NCBI GenBank assembly: GCA_910579705.1
Contig: CAJTUI010000005.1
Location: forward strand, 1 to 64,000
Direction: 5' to 3'
Length of the DNA: 64,000 nucleotides
Source: an uncultured Christensenella sp.
GTDB taxonomy: Bacteria > Bacillota > Clostridia > Christensenellales > Borkfalkiaceae
Numbering within the stretch: the stretch's first letter is position 1; every line of letters starts with the position of its first letter. Below the pieces are notes generated by a model. The model did not search any database, was not told the origin of the DNA, and saw only the letters and a program-made list of their open reading frames with translations. Made by a program: the position numbers and the translations under genes. Positions 58,430-64,000 of the stretch are shown piece by piece.

Positions 58430-58586
58430 TATATATGACCTCCATTTTGTGATTACGGCATTCATACTCAAAGTAGCGGACTGCCGCGAGTCGGTAACTA
58501 TATTAACAAATTTTTTTGCGCGACGCAACTCATTTTAGGGGGTGTGTCGCAATTTTCACAATTAATTTTCGCGGCCGCGGCGGCTG

Positions 58587-59213
58587 TTAAATTATTTTGC
58601 TATAACCGTAGGAATTGACGACCGCGTCAACCTTGACGCCCTTTTTACAGAGCGGACAGTCCTGCGCCGAATACGAGCAATAGTCCTTTATATCCTCCAC
58701 GCCGAAGAGCTTGACGACGGGCACGTCGCACTCGAACTCGCCGCCGAAAACCGTCGCCGCGCCGACCGCCATACCGCCGTAATACCTTATCCCCTCTATG
58801 CCGCTGTGAACGGTCTGCCCTGTCGTCGCCGACGCCGTGAGAAGAAGCACGTTGTTGTTCATAATATACGGCAGGAAGTTATCCCTGAGTATCAGCTTTT
58901 CCCCGACGAGCTCGGGAGTAAGCACAGCGATGTTCTGGCGCGCGTTAATCCCCGCGTGCGAGAGATAGTTCGCCATAAACGCGCCGACCATCTTCATTCT
59001 TTCGAGCGTGATTATGGTGTCGACGGGCGTTGCGACGAAACTGTCCGCCAGTATCTTCGCCGCCGCCTTAGCCATATTCAGCTGCGATTTGACTTTCGTC
59101 ATATCGATACAGTGACTGACGTGCGAGTGCTTGGTTGCGAAATGGCCGGGTATTACGCTGACGCTGATTTCGCGGTTGATGTGCGACTTGATTTCGTACG
59201 CTCGTTTTTCCAT
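58587..59213 (-). CDS. Phosphoribosyltransferase-like protein with altered PRPP loop
   Basis: 208 residues. The fold resembles orotate phosphoribosyltransferase, but the PRPP loop reads VLLLTASATTGQT, lacking the usual acidic pair before TG. Near the end CSYSAQDCPLCKKG gives a C-x6-C-x2-C pattern that may bind metal. It begins EKRAYEIKSHINREISVSVIPGHFA with several His residues (HSHVSH). Similar proteins are conserved in Clostridia as I remember them. Activity is doubtful; a regulator or binding protein is possible. AGGAG precedes the ATG. Confidence 0.6.
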   Translation of the reverse strand: MEKRAYEIKSHINREISVSVIPGHFATKHSHVSHCIDMTKVKSQLNMAKAAAKILADSFVATPVDTIITLERMKMVGAFMANYLSHAGINARQNIAVLTPELVGEKLILRDNFLPYIMNNNVLLLTASATTGQTVHSGIEGIRYYGGMAVGAATVFGGEFECDVPVVKLFGVEDIKDYCSYSAQDCPLCKKGVKVDAVVNSYGYSKII

Positions 59214-59224
59214 AATACTACTCC

Positions 59225-59626
59225 TTAATAAAATGCGTTTTCTATATGGTTAATCCTGCCGCGGTAAACCTCGATTACGTCGAACCTGATTATACCGTCG
59301 TGCCTCTTACCCGTAAAATAATAATTTGCCCCCGCTATATACCGCCTTTGCCGCTCGGGCCCCACCGCCTCGGACGGAGTTCCGTAACTGTCGGTACACC
59401 TCGTCTTGACCTCGACAAACGCCGTGACCTCGCCCTTTCGCGCTATGATATCCACCTCGCCGAACGGGTTCTTGAAGTTTCGCGCAAGGATTTTATAGCC
59501 CTGTTTTTTGAGGAATTTCCGCGCTGCGCGCTCGCCGCGTCGCCCCAGCGCTATGTGCTTCCCGTCGCGCGATTCAGCCCCTACGCGCGATATATCGCCC
59601 TCTGCCTTCTTACGCCTTACTGCCAT
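59225..59626 (-). CDS. yraN: UPF0102 family endonuclease-like protein YraN
   Basis: 133 residues from the ATG at 59626; a start at 59659 (144 residues) is possible. GRRGERAARKFLKKQGYKILARNF, GEVDIIARKG and FVEVKTR give the restriction-endonuclease-like fold (Asp, ExK). Exact function unknown. It overlaps rnhB by 10 bp, the usual neighbour. Confidence 0.88.
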   Translation of the reverse strand: MAVRRKKAEGDISRVGAESRDGKHIALGRRGERAARKFLKKQGYKILARNFKNPFGEVDIIARKGEVTAFVEVKTRCTDSYGTPSEAVGPERQRRYIAGANYYFTGKRHDGIIRFDVIEVYRGRINHIENAFY

Positions 59627-60216
59627 TTTTTCGTAAAACTCCTGCGGTGAACGGGGCATAGTCCCGCGCGTTTTATAGCGTCTATATGTACTGCGGTACC
59701 GTAGCCCTTGTTTTTCGCAAACGCGTATTCGGGATAGATCTTATCCAGCCCGTCCATAAGCGCGTCGCGGTAAACCTTGGCTATAATCGAGGCCGCGCCT
59801 ATCGAATAGCTCAGGCCGTCGCCCTTTATTATGCTCTGTTGCGGGAAGTCTATATCCAGCGTCATATTCCCGTCCGTAAGCACAAAGTCTGGGCTTATAT
59901 CCAGTCCCTCCACCGCGTTCTTCATACAAAGCTTTGTCGCGGCGAGAATGTTTATTTCGTCTATAATCTTAGGTTCGACGGCGCATATGCGGCAGGCGAA
60001 CGCCTTTTCGATTATGGCCGCGGACAGTTTTTCACGCGTTTTCGCAGTCAGCTTTTTGCTGTCGTCCACGCCCCCGATAACGTCGTCCAGCGGCATAATC
60101 ACGGCCGCGCAGACCACGGGCCCCGCCAGCGGGCCCCTGCCCACTTCGTCCACGCCGCAGATATGCGTATAGCCCTTTTTCAAAAGCTCCCGCTCGTAAA
60201 AAAGTTTATCGGTCAT
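59617..60216 (-). CDS. rnhB: Ribonuclease HII
   Basis: 199 residues. GVDEVGRGPLAGPVVCAAV (Asp-Glu of the active site), DSKKLTAKTREKL, and the distal Asp in YRDALMDGL. It nicks DNA at embedded ribonucleotides. It overlaps rbgA by 11 bp. Confidence 0.96.
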   Translation of the reverse strand: MTDKLFYERELLKKGYTHICGVDEVGRGPLAGPVVCAAVIMPLDDVIGGVDDSKKLTAKTREKLSAAIIEKAFACRICAVEPKIIDEINILAATKLCMKNAVEGLDISPDFVLTDGNMTLDIDFPQQSIIKGDGLSYSIGAASIIAKVYRDALMDGLDKIYPEYAFAKNKGYGTAVHIDAIKRAGLCPVHRRSFTKKWQ

Positions 60217-61057
60217 TCAATAACTCCGCCATATCCCCGCACGTATCGAGCGTTATCCGTCCCAGCCTGCCCTTTCTGAAATCGTCTATGACCGCGCGTT
60301 CCGCCCGCTCGTAGTCGAGCTCGCCGCCGCGCAAGACAAAGCCGCGCCGCCTGCAAACGCAGTCCAGCATTTCGAGTTTCGTTCCGCCCGTTATGCCGTA
60401 ACGCTCTTCCAGCCGCTTGGGATATTTTTCGTACATCTCGCCTAAAAGTTCTAGCGCGATATCGTCCAGATCTAGTATATCGTCGTTGATACTTCCGACG
60501 TACGCAAGGCGCAGGGCAAGCTGCTGATTTTCAAACGACGGCGGCATAGTGCCGGGCGTATCCAGAAGTTCGAACCCGTCAAGCCTTATCCACTGCTTGC
60601 CGCGGGTCACGCCCGCCTTGTCGCCCGTGACGGCGCGCCTGGAACCCGCAAGCAGATTTATGACCGTGCTCTTGCCCGTGTTGGGCACGCCCACGACTAT
60701 AAATCGGAAAATTTTACTGTATCCCTTGGCGAGGTTTCTCTCCCTTTTTTCGCTGACTAATTTATCTATTGCCTCGGTAATATCCCTTTTCGAACTTGCT
60801 TTCGCGGCGTTTATTTTGACGGCGTTACCGCCGAAAAGTTTAAGTATCGCGTCCGCCCGCTCGTCCGCAAGGTCGGCCTTGTTGAGCACGTACAGCACGG
60901 GTTTCGCGCCCGCGAGCCGCAACAGCTTTTTGTTGAACGACGCCGCGGGACAACGCGCGTCCAGCACGTATATTATCCCGTCCGCAAGCGGAACGGACTG
61001 CTCCATCATACGCATTGCCTTGGTCATATGACCGGGGAACCACTGTATGCGTTTCAC
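60206..61057 (-). CDS. rbgA: Ribosome biogenesis GTPase RbgA (YlqF)
   Basis: 283 residues. It starts IQWFPGHMTKAMRMMEQ. The circularly permuted G motifs run NKADL (G4), then VGVPNTGKSTVINLL (G1), and DTPGTMPP (G3). It matures the 50S subunit. It overlaps trmD by 4 bp. Confidence 0.96.
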   Translation of the reverse strand: MKRIQWFPGHMTKAMRMMEQSVPLADGIIYVLDARCPAASFNKKLLRLAGAKPVLYVLNKADLADERADAILKLFGGNAVKINAAKASSKRDITEAIDKLVSEKRERNLAKGYSKIFRFIVVGVPNTGKSTVINLLAGSRRAVTGDKAGVTRGKQWIRLDGFELLDTPGTMPPSFENQQLALRLAYVGSINDDILDLDDIALELLGEMYEKYPKRLEERYGITGGTKLEMLDCVCRRRGFVLRGGELDYERAERAVIDDFRKGRLGRITLDTCGDMAELLNDR

Positions 61058-61746
61058 TGTTTACCTCCGTTCGGTTTCCCGCCGCCAAAAAGGTCGGGGC
61101 GGAGTCTGCGCGTAAGCGCCTCGCTCTGCTCCTTGCGCCATTTGTCTATCTGCGCGTGATTGCCCGACAGCAACACCTCGGGCACGGCCAGACCGCCGTA
61201 CACCGCGGGACGGGTATACTGCGGGTATTCCAGCCCGTTCTCCCCGAACGTTTCGTCAACCAGCGACTGCGAAGAAATTACTCCGTCCACATACCTTGCA
61301 AGACAGTCGCAGACGACCATTGCGGGCAGTTCGCCGCCCGTAAGCACGTAATCGCCTATCGAAATCTCCTCGTCTATAAACAGGTCTATAACGCGCTGGT
61401 CCACGCCCTCGTAATGCCCGCAAAGCAAAATAAGGTGCTCGTAGCCCAACAGCCCGAACGCCTTGTCCTGCGTGAACGTTGCGCCCTTGGGCGAGAGATA
61501 TATCCTCCGCGCCCTGTGCTCGGGGTCTATTGCGGTTATTGCGGAGCCTATCGGCTGCGGCATCATAACCATTCCCGCGCCGCCCCCGAACGGATAATCG
61601 TCGCACTTGCTATGCTTGTTTTCGGCATAGTCGCGAATGTTAACAATCTCTATATCGAGTTTTCCCGCGTTCACCGCCCTGCCTATGATACTGCCGTAAA
61701 GCGGCGCAAACATTTCGGGAAACAGCGTAAGTACGGTGATTTTCAA
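61054..61746 (-). CDS. trmD: tRNA (guanine-37-N1) methyltransferase
   Basis: 230 residues. ITVLTLFPEMFAPLYGSIIGRA, the knot motif GGGAGMVMMPQPI, LCGHYEGVDQRV and SIGDYVLTGGELPAMV. It overlaps rimM by 4 bp. Confidence 0.97.
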   Translation of the reverse strand: MKITVLTLFPEMFAPLYGSIIGRAVNAGKLDIEIVNIRDYAENKHSKCDDYPFGGGAGMVMMPQPIGSAITAIDPEHRARRIYLSPKGATFTQDKAFGLLGYEHLILLCGHYEGVDQRVIDLFIDEEISIGDYVLTGGELPAMVVCDCLARYVDGVISSQSLVDETFGENGLEYPQYTRPAVYGGLAVPEVLLSGNHAQIDKWRKEQSEALTRRLRPDLFGGGKPNGGKQ

Positions 61747-62243
61747 ACTGAAACTTCCTTGAACCGCTTTGCGTTAACGGTTATTTTTTTCGCCGCGATA
61801 TCCACGTCGGATATAACCCCGTCGGCCGCCGCGAAACATATCTCCCTACCCTTTGCGTCCAGAGTATATATGTCCGTGCGCGCTGGCGTGACTTCCTTTA
61901 CAATGCCGAGAATATCGCCGCGCTCGGTTACCACCTCGCAACCGATAAGGTCGGCGATATAGTATCTGCCCTCGGGCAGTTCGGGTATCTCCGACCGCGC
62001 GACCTCCACGCTCTTGCCGCGAAGAAGTTCCGCCGCGTTTCTGTCGGCAATGCCTTTGAGGCCGAGATACGCAAACTCACCCTGAGCGCGCACCGAAAGA
62101 ACGGAGTATTCCACCCCGTCGATAATCACCTTTTTAAACGCCGCAATATCCTCCGCGGCGTCGGTAAAGGCCTTGACTTTTATTTCGCCGCGTATTCCCT
62201 GCGGTTTAAGCACGGCCGCGACGGTAAGCAATCTATCGTCCAT
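61743..62243 (-). CDS. rimM: 16S rRNA processing protein RimM
   Basis: 166 residues. LKPQGIRGEIKVKAFTD and a C-terminal PRC-barrel (ISDVDIAAKKITVNAKRF) are standard. It binds S19 in 30S maturation. The ribosome site is weak (AAAGTGA). Confidence 0.95.
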   Translation of the reverse strand: MDDRLLTVAAVLKPQGIRGEIKVKAFTDAAEDIAAFKKVIIDGVEYSVLSVRAQGEFAYLGLKGIADRNAAELLRGKSVEVARSEIPELPEGRYYIADLIGCEVVTERGDILGIVKEVTPARTDIYTLDAKGREICFAAADGVISDVDIAAKKITVNAKRFKEVSV

Positions 62244-62259
62244 AATTCACTTTATGCCG

Positions 62260-62299
62260 AAAAACCGCAGGCGCGTTTTCGGACGCGTAAAGCGGTTTT
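62260..62299 (-). terminator. Possible terminator between khpA and rimM
   Basis: AAAACCGC (62261-62268) and GCGGTTTT (62292-62299) enclose an ACGCG/CGCG helix; five U residues end the stem on the minus strand. Confidence 0.45.
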
Positions 62300-62342
62300 C
62301 CTTGGTTTCTTCCTGCAGTTTTTAAAAAACGCAAAGATTTGA

Positions 62343-62579
62343 TTATTGCTTTTCTTTGATTTCAAGCACGTACTTCTTGCCGTCGCGCGGAGTGGACGCT
62401 TTGATAAGCGTTCTCAGCGCCTTGGCGATTTTGCCCTGCTTGCCGATGACCTTGCCCATATCCGATTCAGCAAGGAGAACGGTGACCTCAATCGCGGTTT
62501 CCTTCTCCTCTACAAGATACTCGACTTCGTCCTTCTTTTCTGCAAACTGGCCGACTACGTATTTGATTAAATCCAACAT
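62343..62579 (-). CDS. khpA: KH-domain RNA-binding protein KhpA
   Basis: 78 residues from the ATG at 62579, which has GGGAG 5 nt upstream; four extra codons upstream are possible. GxxG loop in VIGKQGKIAKALRTLI. Pairs with KhpB to bind RNA. Between rpsP and rimM, as in Bacillus. Confidence 0.94.
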   Translation of the reverse strand: MLDLIKYVVGQFAEKKDEVEYLVEEKETAIEVTVLLAESDMGKVIGKQGKIAKALRTLIKASTPRDGKKYVLEIKEKQ

Positions 62580-62633
62580 ATTTGCTCCCACGGCGCGGTA
62601 AACGGGATTGTTGCGCCTGAAATTATTTTATAC

Positions 62634-62930
62634 TCAGCTCTTCTTTTTCTTGTCGTTGGTCTTGGGCGCGGAAAGCTTTTTCGGCTGCTCAATAGCGCCC
62701 GCTTTTACAAGATAGCTCTTAACCGTTTCGGTAGGCTGAACGCCCTTTGCAAGCCAGGCCTTAGCCTTCTCCACGTCGATATTGACTTCCGCGGGGGTTT
62801 TGAGGGGGTCTACGTAACCGATTTTATCGATATACTCGCCCGACTGCGCCTTGCGCGAATCGATAACAACCACACGGTAGAAAGGCGATTTCTTGTCGCC
62901 CATTCTCGTCAATCTCATTTTAACTGCCAT
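62634..62930 (-). CDS. rpsP: 30S ribosomal protein S16
   Basis: 98 residues. MAVKMRLTRMGDKKSPFYRVVVIDSR and YVDPLKTPAEVNID are typical. The C-terminal tail is basic (KKLSAPKTNDKKKK). Between ffh and khpA. Confidence 0.97.
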   Translation of the reverse strand: MAVKMRLTRMGDKKSPFYRVVVIDSRKAQSGEYIDKIGYVDPLKTPAEVNIDVEKAKAWLAKGVQPTETVKSYLVKAGAIEQPKKLSAPKTNDKKKKS

Positions 62931-62992
62931 TTCATTTCTCCTTGTGCCTTTCGGCTATATAAAAATTTTATTTTTGTCTAAATAATCGCCGC

Positions 62993-64000
62993 TTAACCGA
63001 ACGGCAGACGGCGCTTGCCCGATTTGAGCTGTTTCATAAGCTGTTTAGTCTGCTCGAACTGTTTTAAAAGCTGGTTTATTTCCTGAACGCTCGTCCCGCT
63101 GCCCGCCGCTATTCGCTTTTTCCGCGACGAATTTATGATTGCGGGGTCCGTCCGCTCGCGCTTAGTCATAGAAAGGATAATGGCTTTCGTCCGCTCTATC
63201 CTGTTTTCGTCTATGTCCTCGGCCCTGACCTTGCCGCCCATACCGGGCATCATAGCCAGCACGGCCTGCGCGCCGCCCATCTTTTTCATACTCTCGAACT
63301 GGGTAAGGTAATCTTCGAGCGTGAAGGTGTTTTCCAGCATTTTCTTCTGCATAGCCTTCGCCTGCTCTTCGGAAACCGCCTCCTGCGCCTTTTCGATAAG
63401 CGTAAGCACGTCGCCCATACCGAGTATGCGCGAGGCCATTCTGTCGGGATAAAACGGCTCTAAATCGGTGAGTTTTTCGCCAACGCCGATAAATTTAACT
63501 GGCTTGCCCGTCACCGCCTTTATCGAAAGACACGCGCCGCCGCGGGTGTCGCCGTCAAGCTTGGTCAAAATTATGCCGGTGACTTCCAGCCGCTCGTTAA
63601 ACGTTTTCGCAACGTTCACGGCGACCTGACCCATCATAGAGTCCACGGTTAAAAGTATCTCGGAAACGTCCACCGCGCGCTTGATGTTTTCAAGCTCCTG
63701 CATAAGCGCCTCGTCGATTTCAAGCCTGCCCGCCGTGTCTATGACCACGGTGTCGAACCCGAGCGACTTTGCGTATTCCACAGCCTGCTCCGCCGTTTTG
63801 ACGGGGTTTTGCGTGCCTTTTTCAAACACCTCCGCGCCCGCGTTCTTGCCCACGACTTTAAGCTGGTTAATCGCGGCGGGACGGTATACGTCGCACGCGA
63901 CCAGAAGGGGTTTTTTACCGTTCTTTTTAAGGTTGACGGCAAGCTTGCCGCAAAGCGTGGTCTTGCCCGCGCCCTGCAAACCGCACATCATAATTATCGT
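62993..64000 (-). CDS. ffh: Signal recognition particle protein Ffh (5' end cut off by the window edge)
   Basis: At least 335 residues are visible and the frame stays open to 64000. GLQGAGKTTLCGKLA (G1), DTAGRLEID (G3), TKLDGDTRGGACLS (G4), then the Met-rich M domain (MMPGMGGK). The N-terminal helical domain lies outside. Ffh brings membrane proteins to FtsY. Normal neighbour of rpsP. Confidence 0.97.
   Translation of the reverse strand, partial: TIIMMCGLQGAGKTTLCGKLAVNLKKNGKKPLLVACDVYRPAAINQLKVVGKNAGAEVFEKGTQNPVKTAEQAVEYAKSLGFDTVVIDTAGRLEIDEALMQELENIKRAVDVSEILLTVDSMMGQVAVNVAKTFNERLEVTGIILTKLDGDTRGGACLSIKAVTGKPVKFIGVGEKLTDLEPFYPDRMASRILGMGDVLTLIEKAQEAVSEEQAKAMQKKMLENTFTLEDYLTQFESMKKMGGAQAVLAMMPGMGGKVRAEDIDENRIERTKAIILSMTKRERTDPAIINSSRKKRIAAGSGTSVQEINQLLKQFEQTKQLMKQLKSGKRRLPFG

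Noticed and set aside
1..64000. tRNA genes, insertion sequences, prophage or integrase genes
   Set aside because: I looked for CCA-ended cloverleaf patterns, transposase motifs and terminal repeats by eye and saw none; an automated scan could still find a tRNA.

Overview
The window looks like chromosomal core DNA of a spore-forming or formerly spore-forming member of the Firmicutes (class Clostridia or close relatives), read with the standard bacterial code. The reasons are Shine-Dalgarno sites of the AAGGAGG type, SigA-like promoters (TTGACA-17-TATAAT), and gene orders that match the Bacillus/Clostridium backbone: yloC-gmk-rpoZ-priA-def-fmt-rsmB-rlmN-rpe-spoVM ... rpmB-asp23-fakA ... recG, and ffh-rpsP-khpA-rimM-trmD-rbgA-rnhB ... 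comM-dprA-topA-trmFO-hslV-hslU. No prophage, transposase, integrase, CRISPR array or tRNA was recognised.

Layout. 1-407: the first bases of a 23S rRNA on the minus strand with its own promoter and a ~310-nt leader, and no 16S in front of it. 408-5030: a TIM-barrel isomerase, two small unknown proteins, a sulfur-handling group (cysteine synthase, SufS/NifS-like desulfurase, Se/S-carrier-like protein) and endonuclease III. 5041-8109: a large lipoprotein with collagen-like and beta-helix parts. 8372-13168: the str operon (rpsL, rpsG, fusA, tuf). 13201-17821: recG, fakA, Asp23 and divergent rpmB. 17820-19751: a leucine-rich-repeat lipoprotein and an M19 dipeptidase inserted next to a 22-residue SpoVM. 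19748-28280: a long translation/replication operon. 28306-33320: a nitrilase-like protein, an M1-like lipoprotein peptidase, CorA behind a probable attenuator, and an M23 (SpoIIQ-like) pair. 33479-33842: two micro-ORFs in their own transcription unit. 33887-36160: a MocR regulator divergent from pyridoxal kinase. 36193-40177: icd, ddl and a membrane-anchored MurF-type ligase. 40180-42396: hydrolase, rimI, tsaB, tsaE. 42418-45755: GH43 lipoprotein and tcdA. 45869-46899: RibU with an FMN riboswitch. 46962-58429: glyA, trxA, hisS, hslUV, trmFO, topA, dprA, comM, rplS. 58587-64000: PRTase-like protein, yraN, rnhB, rbgA, trmD, rimM, khpA, rpsP and the 3' part of ffh.

The most interesting signals are not protein families. 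Five genes (at 1163, 4361, 18770, 42361 and 45720) have no Shine-Dalgarno site. Each has a SigA-type promoter with a 17-bp spacer whose -10 box ends exactly 6 nt before the ATG, which predicts leaderless mRNAs. The corA leader encodes a 14-codon peptide followed by mutually exclusive hairpins. The str operon leader has a 5'-terminal hairpin followed by a U tract. One hydrolase gene appears to start at an ATA codon behind a perfect Shine-Dalgarno. The 23S gene appears separated from 16S. All these are sequence readings and none has been tested.
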